Both the position numbers and the translations under genes were made by a program. A stretch of DNA of 32,822 nucleotides. Source: Microbulbifer donghaiensis (GTDB lineage Bacteria; Pseudomonadota; Gammaproteobacteria; Pseudomonadales; Cellvibrionaceae). The stretch's first letter is position 1. Each line of letters starts with the position of its first letter. This document shows, one piece after another, positions 23,748-32,502 of this stretch. Location: NCBI RefSeq assembly GCF_900129095.1, contig NZ_FQVA01000011.1:1-32822 (forward strand), written 5' to 3'. The notes beneath the pieces are model-generated. The model made no database searches and was not told the DNA's origin. It saw only the letters and a list, made by a program, of their open reading frames with translations.

Positions 23748-24299
23748 ATGTTGATTGAACCGAAGACCGAACGTCTGCAACTGCGCAACTGGCGCGACAG
23801 CGACCGCGCGCCTTTCGCGGGCATGAACGCGGATCCGCAGGTGATGGAATATTTTCCAGCGCTGCTGAGCCGCGCCGAGAGCGATGCGGGTATCGATCGG
23901 CAGCTGGCGCATTTTGAAAAATACGGCTGGGGTTTCTGGGCGGTAGAGCGGCTCGAGGACGGCGCCTTCATCGGCTTTGTCGGTATCAAGAACGTCACCG
24001 ACGATATGCCGTTTGCTCCCGCGGTGGAAATCGGCTGGCGCCTGGGAGTGAAATATTGGGGCCACGGGTATGCCACCGAGGCCGCGCGGGCTGCACTACA
24101 GGTGGCGTTCGAACAGCTCAAACTCCCGGAAGTGGTGTCCTTTACGCCGCTCACCAACCTGCGCTCCCAGGCCGTGATGGAGCGCCTCGGCATGCAGCGA
24201 GATCCGGACACCTTCGAGCACCCGCTGGTGCCAGTGGGGAGCCTGTTGCGGAAGCACTGTCTGTATCGAATCACCCCGAAAGCGCTTAACCGGCGTTAG
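23748..24299 (+). CDS. GNAT acetyltransferase, RimJ/RimL type
   Basis: A 183-residue Acetyltransf_3 protein, as in enzymes that acetylate ribosomal-protein N-termini or other amines. It starts MLIEPKTERLQLRNWRDSDR, the common opening of this subfamily. EIGWRLGVKYWGHGYATEAA at about residues 91-110 is the acetyl-CoA loop, and EVVSFTPLTNLRSQAVMERL with GMQRDP is motif B. Start and preceding stop are directly adjacent (TGA-ATG). It is the last gene of the plus-strand row and is convergent with the Kelch/Asp-box lipoprotein gene; no clear terminator was seen in the 144-base gap (24300-24443). Confidence 0.92.
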   Translation: MLIEPKTERLQLRNWRDSDRAPFAGMNADPQVMEYFPALLSRAESDAGIDRQLAHFEKYGWGFWAVERLEDGAFIGFVGIKNVTDDMPFAPAVEIGWRLGVKYWGHGYATEAARAALQVAFEQLKLPEVVSFTPLTNLRSQAVMERLGMQRDPDTFEHPLVPVGSLLRKHCLYRITPKALNRR

Positions 24300-24443
24300 C
24301 TCCACCCACCGGAAACCCTAAACCGGCTGCACCGCTGTCTGATCCAGATAGTAACAAACCTGTGCCTAGGTGGTACGCCCAACTACGTGTATCGAATTCA
24401 CCTTCAATCCCCCGGTGGCATAGCCTTAGCAGTGGCGAGTGAA

Positions 24444-27107
24444 TTAGTGAAAATGGAACTCGCGCTTGAACAGTCTCCGCCAGGTGACGCCATCGTGAGA
24501 TCGCCAAATATCATTGTGTCCAATAAGACGCGCCTTCTCCCGCCCTCCAATCAGCCAGAGATAATCACCATCACTAACTAGTTGGTGTTCTACTCTGGCG
24601 GAAAAGGGGGCGGAATCTGTAGCCAATTGCCAGGTTTGCCCATTATCTGCTGATGTCCAGATATCATTTTGGTAGTCATTGCCGTATCCGTAGCCGCCAG
24701 TAAGCCAAAGTTTACCGTCATGGCTCACGGCTTGGTGCTGATTCCGCGGCATGAATGCCGCCGAATCGGTGGCCAGATGCCAGGCCGCGCCGTCAACAGA
24801 GGTCCAAACATCCTGCTTGTAAGCATTGTCGAATCCGCCAATTAAGACGAGGCGATTGTTATGGCTGATCAGTTGGTGATTCTGTCGTGCAGTAAATGGA
24901 GCGTCTTCGACCACGCGATTCCAGGTGCGTCCATCTGTGGATGACCAGACGTCGTTATTAAGGGCATGAGTATCATCGGTGCCGCCAACCAACCATAACT
25001 TCCCGTCATGACTGGCCAGATCAAAACCGCTACGTGCAGAAAAAATGTCACTTTCAGGAAATACTTCCTCCCAGGTAACCCCGTCTTGCGAATACCAGAT
25101 ATCATTCCATGCATCTCGCCCATCGGCCCCGCCGACGAGCCACAACTGTTCGCCGTGGACGACAACTTTGTGGCCTGATCTCGGGGAAAAGCCCGCATCC
25201 GCAGTTTTCAGGGTCCAGGTCGCGCCGCCGTCAACCGAGGCCCAAACATCGTTGCGGTGCAGGCCATCATAACCACCGATCAGCCAGAGTTGACCCTTAA
25301 AGTGGACCGCTTGATGCGAAATGCGCGATGAAAATACGGCGCTTGGGGCTTCTCTATACCAATTCAAGCCGGATTGCGAAGACCAGATATCATTCAGGTA
25401 GGCTTCGTCACCGGACTGGCCACCGATCAACAACAGTCGATCATTATGGCTTGTAAGTTCATGATCGATCCTGGCGGAAAAGCCGGCATTGTTCGTGACT
25501 GGTTGCCAGTCGCTGCCATCATCGGATGACCAAACATCACTCTCGTAATTTTTACCGTCGAAGCCGCCACTGAGCCAGAGTTTGTCAGCGTGGCTGGTCA
25601 CACGAAAACCATGGCGCCCGGAAAAAGCAGCTTGCGCCGTAACGAGATTCCAGCTCAGTCCGTCGTTTGACATCCACACATCATTTGCGCGCGATGGAGC
25701 ATTGCCGCCAATGATCCAGAGACGGTCGTGATGGACCACCATCTGGTGGCCCCAGCGTGCGGAAAACTCTGTGTTGCGCCTTTCCAATATCCACTGAACC
25801 CCATCATGTGATGACCAAACGTCACTGAGGTATTCGGAAGACTCACCAATTCCCCCAGTCAACCAGAGTTTGCCATTGAAGTTGGCCACCTGGTGTCCGC
25901 GGCGAGGAAAGAAAGCGGCATTTGCGGTCTCCTCTACCCAGTTTTCTCCATCTGCGGATGACCAAATGCCATTCGTTATCTGATCGTCTCGGCCACCGAT
26001 TACCCAGAGACGGCCGTTAAAGCTGACAGCTCGGTATGAACTTGCTCCGGAAAAAGGCAGATCTTGGGTTACGAGGTTCCAGCCTATACCATCGTGGGAG
26101 TTCCACACTTTGTTGCCGGAGACTTCATCGCTAAACAACCAGAGCATGCCATCGTGCTTTACCGCCTGATGGTGCAACTGGGCTGTAAGATAATGGCCAG
26201 AAATCGAAACGACGCTCTTATGGTTTCCGTGAACGAGGCTGTAAAACGCCGGGCGTGACAGGGTTGCCGTGGTATCGACAATTTCGTATCCATCGAGAAT
26301 GTTAAATTCGCTATTTGAGCAACTGCTGTAAGAGGCTAGATCGCAGTTGGCGTCAGTTGTTCGATAAAACTCCACGCCCGCTAGACTCGGTGGTAGCACG
26401 ACGACGGTGTCAGTTTCACCGATCCACGCCGTCATGGGAACCGAGGCGGCAACGCGGAAACTGGACGTCGCGCTTGAATAATAGGAGTCAGCCACCTGTT
26501 CAGCTGTAATCGTGGCTGTGCCGAGGCCAACTAGAGTGACACTTCCACGCTCGTCGATGGTTGCTACCTGTGTATCTGAAGAACTGTAGCGAATATCGCC
26601 GCTGCCGTATCCGTATGCCGGGTTGTCGAGATGGTCGCCCACTGACAACCTGAAAGCATCGGGATTTTCGAACTTCACCGAATTGACACGCAGGATTGCC
26701 GTCAGTAAATAGCTGACGTTTGCCGCTGCATAGCGTTCATCTGCCTCTTTGTGCGCAGTAATAGTGGTGTCGCCGGCGGCCAAAATAGTTACTCTGCCGT
26801 CTCCATCGACTGTCGCTACGTTTTCGTTACTCGAGTTGTAGTTCACCTGACCCTCGCCGGGTCCGGCAGCCGGATTGTCGACGTACTCACCGACGAACCG
26901 CTCCAGCGGACCAGGTTCCAGAAAGTTAATTTCCTGTTGTAATAACTCGGTCTCAGGTTGTGACGGTGCAGTTCCGGCTGATGGATCCTCCGTGCCACCG
27001 CCACCGCCACCGCCACCGCCACCGCCACCGCCACCGCCACCGCCACCGCAAGCGGCCAGGCTTATACAAATACAAAGAACTAAGAAAGATTTCATGGTCG
27101 TATGCAT
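24444..27107 (-). CDS. Large lipoprotein: polyGly tether, two BIG_2-like domains, twelve Kelch/Asp-box blades
   Basis: An 887-residue surface or periplasmic protein. The signal MKSFLVLCICISLAACG has lipobox LAAC directly followed by 18 glycines. ATG 27095 is an equally good start. Two bacterial Ig-like (BIG_2) domains follow at about 60-230 (NYNSSNENVATVDGDGRVTI; RYSSSDTQVATIDERGSVTL). From about 300 to the end, twelve units of roughly 50-56 residues repeat 'FSxRxGHQxVxHxxxLWLIGG...NDVWSSxDGxxW'. The first part is Kelch-like and the SxDxGxxW part is an Asp-box, so two six-bladed propellers are plausible. The ligand is unknown; carbohydrate or adhesion roles are inference. GC content is visibly lower than in neighbouring genes, suggesting a different history. 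Confidence 0.85.
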   Translation of the reverse strand: MHTTMKSFLVLCICISLAACGGGGGGGGGGGGGGGGGGTEDPSAGTAPSQPETELLQQEINFLEPGPLERFVGEYVDNPAAGPGEGQVNYNSSNENVATVDGDGRVTILAAGDTTITAHKEADERYAAANVSYLLTAILRVNSVKFENPDAFRLSVGDHLDNPAYGYGSGDIRYSSSDTQVATIDERGSVTLVGLGTATITAEQVADSYYSSATSSFRVAASVPMTAWIGETDTVVVLPPSLAGVEFYRTTDANCDLASYSSCSNSEFNILDGYEIVDTTATLSRPAFYSLVHGNHKSVVSISGHYLTAQLHHQAVKHDGMLWLFSDEVSGNKVWNSHDGIGWNLVTQDLPFSGASSYRAVSFNGRLWVIGGRDDQITNGIWSSADGENWVEETANAAFFPRRGHQVANFNGKLWLTGGIGESSEYLSDVWSSHDGVQWILERRNTEFSARWGHQMVVHHDRLWIIGGNAPSRANDVWMSNDGLSWNLVTAQAAFSGRHGFRVTSHADKLWLSGGFDGKNYESDVWSSDDGSDWQPVTNNAGFSARIDHELTSHNDRLLLIGGQSGDEAYLNDIWSSQSGLNWYREAPSAVFSSRISHQAVHFKGQLWLIGGYDGLHRNDVWASVDGGATWTLKTADAGFSPRSGHKVVVHGEQLWLVGGADGRDAWNDIWYSQDGVTWEEVFPESDIFSARSGFDLASHDGKLWLVGGTDDTHALNNDVWSSTDGRTWNRVVEDAPFTARQNHQLISHNNRLVLIGGFDNAYKQDVWTSVDGAAWHLATDSAAFMPRNQHQAVSHDGKLWLTGGYGYGNDYQNDIWTSADNGQTWQLATDSAPFSARVEHQLVSDGDYLWLIGGREKARLIGHNDIWRSHDGVTWRRLFKREFHFH
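26995..27048. repeat. Hexanucleotide microsatellite (CCACCG)9 encoding polyglycine
   Basis: Nine perfect CCACCG units on the plus strand encode the 18-glycine tether after the lipobox cysteine of the minus-strand lipoprotein. Slippage would change tether length by two glycines per unit without breaking the frame. Confidence 0.95.
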
Positions 27108-27258
27108 TTAGTAATTCGTTTTTGACTGTGATGGTTTTTAAATTCGACATCGAAACCGAATACTACAAGGCTTGCGAGGCTGCTTCACTCCTGATTGAGT
27201 AACAAAACTAAGTGGTCAATCGTGCTGCTGGCGCCGTGAACCGCCGGCAAGACGGCTC

Positions 27259-28755
27259 TCAGCCGATCGTTGTGACTCTGCCGCTCCGATCCAGATTGCG
27301 ATACGCCAGCGCTTCGGCAATCTGTCCCGCGCCGATCTGTTCGGCGCCGACCAGGTCCGTCAGGGTGCGCGCGACTTTCAATACGCGGTGATAGCTGCGC
27401 GCGGACAGGCCGAGCTGTTCCACCGATTGCCGCAGCAACTGTTGTTCGCTTTTCCCGAGCGCGCAGTAGCGATCCAGTTCTGCGCCCTGCAACTGCGCGT
27501 TGATTCTTCCCTGCCTGGCAATTTGCCGCGCTCGCGCGGCGACGACCCTGCCGCGTACCTCCTCGGAGGACTCGCCGGCGGGTGCCTCCTGCAGCTGACT
27601 TGCGGACATACTCGCAACCTCTACCTGCATATCGATGCGATCGAGCAGCGGACCGGACAGCTTGTTGCGGTAGCGGTCTATCTGATCCGGCGTGCAGCGG
27701 CAGCGGGGTTCGCCCAGATAGCCGCAGGGGCAGGGATTCATCGCGCCGACCAGCTGGAAGTCGGCCGGGTAGGTGACTTGCGCGCGGGCTCGCGAGATGC
27801 GCACCTCACCGCTTTCCAGTGGCTCACGTAATATCTCCAGCGCGTGGCGGGGGAACTCTGGCATTTCATCCAGGAACAGCACGCCGCGGTGCGCGAGGGA
27901 AATTTCCCCCGGTTTCGGATTGCTGCCACCGCCGACCAGCGCGGTCGGCGAGGCGCTGTGGTGTGGCGCACGGAAAGGGCGCCGCTGCAGGTGCGGCAGT
28001 CCCGCGCTGGAGTAGACGGCGGCCACCTCGATCAACTCCCGCGTGTCGAGCGGCGGCAATATGCCGGGCAGGCGGCTGGCGAGCATGGTTTTGCCGGTGC
28101 CCGGCGGGCCGTAGAACAGCAGATTGTGGCCGCCGGCTGCGGCAACCTCCAGTGCGCGCCTGGCCTTCAGCTGGCCGCGCACATCGGCCAGGTCCGCGCA
28201 GTCGGCAACGGTCTCTTCGACCTGACGCAATGCCGCGGGCAGCGGCTCGCGCCCGTGCAGTTCGGCACACACCTGTAGCAGCGACTGCGCGACTTTGACT
28301 TCCCCCCCGGCCAGCGCGGCTTCGGCACCGGATTCCTGCGGCACCACTAATTTGCGCTGTGCCGCAGCGCTGGCGATGGCGGCGGGCAGGCTGCCGGTCA
28401 CTTCGCGCAGGCCGCCCGTCAGTGCCAGTTCGCCGAGAAATTCATAATCCTCCAGGCGTTCGCCGGGCACCTGCCCGGACGCGGCGAGGATGCCGATCGC
28501 AATCGCCAGATCGTAGCGGCCGCCCTCCTTGGGCAGGTCGGCGGGTGCCAGGTTGACGGTGATACGCCGCTGGGGAAACTCGAAGTGGCTGTTGATCAGC
28601 GCGCTGCGCACGCGGTCGCGGCTCTCGCGCACGGCAGCTTCCGGCAGGCCGACGATATTGAATGCCGGCAGGCCGTTGGCGAGATGGGTTTCGACGGTAA
28701 CCAGTGGTGCGGCGACGCCCAGCTGGGCGCGGGCGTAGGTGACGGAGAGGCTCAA
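27259..28755 (-). CDS. comM: ComM/YifB family Mg-chelatase-like AAA+ ATPase
   Basis: A 498-residue helicase. ComM is known in Vibrio and Acinetobacter to drive branch migration during integration of transformed DNA. The N-terminal lon-protease-like domain begins SLSVTYARAQLGVAAPLVTV and includes LPAFNIVGLPEAAVRESRDR. The AAA+ core has Walker A YGPPGTGKTMLASRL, Walker B GVLFLDEMPEF and sensor MNPCPCGYLGEPRCRCTPDQ with four zinc-type cysteines. C-terminal RSYHRVLKVARTLTDLVG is typical. The TTG start is chosen because AAGGA lies seven to eight bases upstream and the in-phase sequence matches family starts. It is downstream of ubiK on the same strand (30-base gap), a linkage also known in Pseudomonas next to glnK-amtB. 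Confidence 0.96.
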   Translation of the reverse strand: MSLSVTYARAQLGVAAPLVTVETHLANGLPAFNIVGLPEAAVRESRDRVRSALINSHFEFPQRRITVNLAPADLPKEGGRYDLAIAIGILAASGQVPGERLEDYEFLGELALTGGLREVTGSLPAAIASAAAQRKLVVPQESGAEAALAGGEVKVAQSLLQVCAELHGREPLPAALRQVEETVADCADLADVRGQLKARRALEVAAAGGHNLLFYGPPGTGKTMLASRLPGILPPLDTRELIEVAAVYSSAGLPHLQRRPFRAPHHSASPTALVGGGSNPKPGEISLAHRGVLFLDEMPEFPRHALEILREPLESGEVRISRARAQVTYPADFQLVGAMNPCPCGYLGEPRCRCTPDQIDRYRNKLSGPLLDRIDMQVEVASMSASQLQEAPAGESSEEVRGRVVAARARQIARQGRINAQLQGAELDRYCALGKSEQQLLRQSVEQLGLSARSYHRVLKVARTLTDLVGAEQIGAGQIAEALAYRNLDRSGRVTTIG

Positions 28756-28785
28756 AATTTCATCCTTGAAATTTCCGGGAAACTT

Positions 28786-29046
28786 TTAATCGCTCGGTGG
28801 CTTGTTTTGGGGAATGGTTTTTTCCTGATCTGCCACGGCCTGTTCCAGGATTTCTAGCTGGGCTTCCAGGCGCGCCACCTTTTCCCGGGTGCGGCGCAGT
28901 ATTTCCACCTGGGTGTCGAACTCATGCTGCGAGACTAGCGGCAGATTGCCGAGGGCGACGGCGAGGGCATCGCGCAGATCGTTGGTGACTACTGCCCCCT
29001 GCTGTTGCAGCTCTTTGAGCAACTGTTGCAATTTATCTGCTGCCAC
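28786..29046 (-). CDS. ubiK: Ubiquinone biosynthesis accessory factor UbiK
   Basis: An 86-residue coiled-coil protein (BMFP/YqiC family) that helps assemble the Ubi complex for aerobic ubiquinone synthesis. The family core is NDLRDALAVALGNLPLVSQH and EFDTQVEILRRTREKVARLE, ending in a Lys/Pro-rich tail. The GTG at 29046 is the start, with GGGAG seven bases upstream; no in-frame ATG is available. The N-terminus is shorter than many homologues but includes the amphipathic helix. It is followed by comM on the same strand and is divergent from the nitrogen operon. Confidence 0.9.
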   Translation of the reverse strand: MAADKLQQLLKELQQQGAVVTNDLRDALAVALGNLPLVSQHEFDTQVEILRRTREKVARLEAQLEILEQAVADQEKTIPQNKPPSD

Positions 29047-29105
29047 TGGCCATCTCCCGACATTCGATCACTAAAAACACCTGATTTACTGGCACCAGAT
29101 TGTAA

Positions 29106-29122
29106 CTCACCACCTTGGAGCG
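29106..29122. promoter_or_regulatory. Candidate distal NtrC site
   Basis: CTCACC-ACCT-TGGAGCG matches TGCACC-N4-TGGTGCA at most positions of each half with correct spacing. It lies about 215 bases upstream of the predicted sigma54 start and is weaker than the 29201 site. Confidence 0.4.
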
Positions 29123-29200
29123 CAAAAGCGAGCTGTTGCTGCTCCACCTTGGTTCAGTGGCACCTGTCCACTCCCCACATCTGTGCGCGATGGCGGTAAC

Positions 29201-29217
29201 GGTACCATTTTGGTGCG
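29201..29217. promoter_or_regulatory. Candidate NtrC enhancer site
   Basis: GGTACC-ATTT-TGGTGCG matches the NtrC consensus TGCACC-N4-TGGTGCA at 10 of 13 fixed positions. Its centre is about 120 bases upstream of the predicted sigma54 start, a normal enhancer distance. Confidence 0.6.
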
Positions 29218-29304
29218 CAGCCCACTCGCTCCCGCTCTGCATGCTGTGGCCACAAGTCGCCAAATTTTGACGTAACTCCTTGATTTCTATTTGAAATGCA
29301 AAGT

Positions 29305-29320
29305 TGGCATCAAGCCTGCA
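29305..29320 (+). promoter_or_regulatory. Sigma54 (-24/-12) promoter of the porin-glnK-amtB-glnK operon
   Basis: TGGCATCAAGCCTGCA fits TGGCAC-N5-TTGCA, with the invariant GG-N10-GC spacing. Transcription would start near 29331, giving a leader of about 185 bases to the porin. The divergent gap 29047-29506 holds this promoter and two NtrC-like sites; I see no credible gene in it. Nitrogen limitation is therefore the expected inducing condition. Confidence 0.65.
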
Positions 29321-29518
29321 CTCAATCCTGTGCAGATGTTCCACTGCGGATCACACAGCGCCACGGGACCGAAAAGCTCACGAGGCAAATAACAAAACTG
29401 CCGCAACCAAACCGGCAGCGGCCCACCCAAGGCTGATCGCAGGCTGCAACGATTACAAAAATCTGTCGACGAGACGAGATATTCACAGAGATCAAGGAGA
29501 ATCAAGGTGGGAATTACA

Positions 29519-30232
29519 ATGAATAAAATCGCTGCCGTACTGACTGGTGGAGCCCTGGCCCTGGGTGTTGCCACTGCTGCCCAGGCACAAGAGGCGGGTC
29601 CGAGCTTCAGCGCCAATGTCGGCGTTGTCAGCGACTACAAATTCCGCGGCATTTCCCAGAGCGACGGCAGCCCGGCAGTGCAGGGCGGTCTGGATCTGGA
29701 TTTCGGCAACGGCTTCTATCTGGGCACCTGGGCTTCCCAGGTGGACTTCGCCTACGGCGACGACGAGACCAAGTTCGAGCAGGACTTTTACGGTGGCTAC
29801 AGCGGCGCGATCAGCGATACCGTCAGCTACGACGTTGGCTACATCTACTACGCCTACCACGGCAGTGACTGGGATGAGGACTACCAGGAAGTCTACGGCA
29901 GCGTCAGCATCAACGACCTGACCCTGGGTCTGGCCTATTCCGACGACTACTGGGCTGCCACCGGCGCCTTCTATTACCCCTACGCAGAATACAGCTTCGC
30001 ACTGCCGGCCGACGTGAGCCTGGACTTCCATGTTGGTGCGAACATGTTCGACGAAGAGGCCTTCCTGTTCGAATCCGATTCTTACATCGATTACTCCGTC
30101 AGCGTCGGCAAGGACTTTGGCGGCCTGAGCCTGAGTGCATCGCTGGTCGGCACCGACATCAGCGATGAGGAATGTTTCGGCCTGGACTGGTGTGAGCCTT
30201 CGGTTATCGCCGGAGCCACTTACAGCTGGTAA
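29519..30232 (+). CDS. TorF-family putative outer-membrane porin
   Basis: An exported beta-barrel protein of 237 residues. The signal peptide MNKIAAVLTGGALALGVATA-AQAQ precedes the barrel. The family opening is SANVGVVSDYKFRGISQSDG (Gcw_chp/TIGR02001-type), followed by alternating aromatic strands (FYLGTWASQVDFAYGD, YDVGYIYYAYHGSDWDED, TLGLAYSDDYWAATGAFYY) and a C-terminal strand ending in aromatic Trp. It is strongly acidic. ATG 29519 has AAGGTGG upstream; GTG 29507, with AAGGAG seven bases before it, is an equally plausible start adding four residues. It is the first gene of a nitrogen operon behind a sigma54 promoter, so it may admit ammonium or small nitrogen compounds; this is inference from context. 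Confidence 0.88.
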   Translation: MNKIAAVLTGGALALGVATAAQAQEAGPSFSANVGVVSDYKFRGISQSDGSPAVQGGLDLDFGNGFYLGTWASQVDFAYGDDETKFEQDFYGGYSGAISDTVSYDVGYIYYAYHGSDWDEDYQEVYGSVSINDLTLGLAYSDDYWAATGAFYYPYAEYSFALPADVSLDFHVGANMFDEEAFLFESDSYIDYSVSVGKDFGGLSLSASLVGTDISDEECFGLDWCEPSVIAGATYSW

Positions 30233-30622
<390 letters not shown>

Positions 30623-30693
30623 CGCAGCAAATAAGAATTAATTAATTTTTTAAAAAACTTTTTCGAAATTATCGGGATTGAACGGAGCGAAAG

Positions 30694-31953
30694 ATGGAAA
30701 ATCAAATTTTTCAATTGCAGTACGCAATTGATACATTTTATTTCCTCGTGTGCGGCGCACTCGTCATGTGGATGGCCGCCGGCTTTGCGATGCTGGAAGC
30801 CGGCCTGGTGCGCTCGAAAAACACCACGGAAATTCTCACCAAAAACGTGGCGCTGTTTGCGATCGCGTGCATCATGTACCTGCTGACCGGCTACGCCATC
30901 ATGTATGACGGCAGCTGGTTGCTGAGCGGCATCGAGGCCTTCGAGCTGGACGGCGTACTGGCGAGTTCGGCGGAAAACGGTTTCGAAGGTGATTCCGTTT
31001 ACTCCGGCGCCTCGGACTTCTTCTTCCAGGTGGTGTTCGTGGCGACTGCCATGTCCATCGTCTCCGGTGCAGTGGCCGAGCGCATGAAACTGTGGAGCTT
31101 CCTGGTGTTCGCCGTGGTGCTGACCGGCTTCATCTACCCGCTGGAAGGTTCCTGGACCTGGGGCGGCAAGGAAGTCTTCGGCCTGTACAACCTGGGCGAC
31201 CTGGGCTTCTCCGACTTCGCCGGCTCCGGCATCGTCCACATGGCGGGTGCCGCTGCTGCGCTGGCCGGTGTTCTGCTGCTGGGCGCGCGTAAAGGCAAAT
31301 ACGGCAAGAATGGCGAAGTCTACGCCATTCCCGGTGCCAACCTGCCGCTGGCGACCCTGGGTACCTTCATCCTGTGGATGGGTTGGTTCGGCTTCAACGG
31401 TGGCTCGGTACTGAAGCTGGGTGATGCCGCCAGCGCGCACTCCGTGGCCATGGTGTTCCTGAACACCAACACCGCCGCTGCCGGTGGCGCCGTTGCCGCG
31501 CTGATCACCGCACGTATCCTGTTCGGCAAGGCCGACCTGACCATGCTGCTGAACGGCGCGCTGGCCGGTCTGGTGGCAATCACCGCCGAGCCGTCCACGC
31601 CGACCGCGTTGCAGGCTACCCTGTTTGGTGCCCTGGGCGGTGTGCTGGTGGTATTCGCCATCGTGACGCTGGACAAACTGAAGATCGATGATCCGGTCGG
31701 TGCCATCTCCGTGCACGGTGTTGTCGGCCTGCTGGGTCTGCTGCTGGTGCCGGTTACCAATGACGGTTCCACTTTCACCGGACAGCTGATCGGCGCCGGC
31801 ACCATCTTCGCCTGGGTCTTCGGCGCTTCCTTCGCCGTGTGGTTCCTGCTCAAGGCCATCACCGGTATTCGCGTCAGCGAAGAGGAAGAGCAAGAAGGTG
31901 TTGACTTGGTGGAATGCGGAATGGAAGCTTATCCGGAATTCATGAGCAAATAA
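30694..31953 (+). CDS. amtB: Ammonium transporter Amt
   Basis: A trimeric inner-membrane ammonium channel of 419 residues with about 11 membrane segments. No cleaved signal peptide is evident: the protein starts directly at MENQIFQLQYAIDTFYFLVC. Key sites are VMWMAAGFAMLEAGLVRSKN (Amt signature), Asp174 and pore His182 in SDFAGSGIVHMAGAAAALAG, and the second pore His341 in ISVHGVVGLLGLL, matching the E. coli D160/H168/H318 set. The C-terminal tail (GIRVSEEEEQEGVDLVECGM) is the GlnK-docking region and is acidic. GGAG lies before the ATG. It is flanked on both sides by PII genes, an unusual arrangement. The 71-base gap before it is AT-rich and contains TTTTTTAAAAAA. Confidence 0.96.
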   Translation: MENQIFQLQYAIDTFYFLVCGALVMWMAAGFAMLEAGLVRSKNTTEILTKNVALFAIACIMYLLTGYAIMYDGSWLLSGIEAFELDGVLASSAENGFEGDSVYSGASDFFFQVVFVATAMSIVSGAVAERMKLWSFLVFAVVLTGFIYPLEGSWTWGGKEVFGLYNLGDLGFSDFAGSGIVHMAGAAAALAGVLLLGARKGKYGKNGEVYAIPGANLPLATLGTFILWMGWFGFNGGSVLKLGDAASAHSVAMVFLNTNTAAAGGAVAALITARILFGKADLTMLLNGALAGLVAITAEPSTPTALQATLFGALGGVLVVFAIVTLDKLKIDDPVGAISVHGVVGLLGLLLVPVTNDGSTFTGQLIGAGTIFAWVFGASFAVWFLLKAITGIRVSEEEEQEGVDLVECGMEAYPEFMSK

Positions 31954-31962
31954 TTGCTCTGA

Positions 31963-32379
<417 letters not shown>

Positions 32380-32432
32380 GCAGAGCCGATTGGCGTCTCA
32401 CAGATCGGCAGATGAATAATCTGCCACTCTTT

Positions 32433-32459
32433 AAAAAAGCCCCTTTTGGGGCTTTTTTT
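32433..32459 (+). terminator. Intrinsic terminator of the nitrogen operon
   Basis: AAAAAAGCCCC-TTTT-GGGGCTTTTTT, with a run of seven T, is a canonical intrinsic terminator that can work in both directions. Confidence 0.92.
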
Positions 32460-32502
32460 ATTCCTTTCTTGTCCCGTCCTGAAATACGTTGACGGTTTTC
32501 AA

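Noticed and set aside
24387..24581. A 64-codon plus-strand ORF between the second GNAT and the lipoprotein gene
   Set aside because: It overlaps the 3' end of the lipoprotein gene on the opposite strand, lacks a ribosome site and has no family features.
26995..27048. On/off phase variation by the CCACCG microsatellite
   Set aside because: The unit is six bases and always in frame, so copy changes alter tether length but cannot switch the gene off.
29033..29344. A minus-strand ORF of 103 codons between ubiK and the porin
   Set aside because: It overlaps the ubiK start, has no recognisable domain and covers the NtrC-like and sigma54 signals.
29432..29447. A second sigma54 promoter just before the porin
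   Set aside because: AGGCTGATCGCAGGCT has the GG-N10-GC spacing but poor agreement elsewhere; 29305-29320 is much better.
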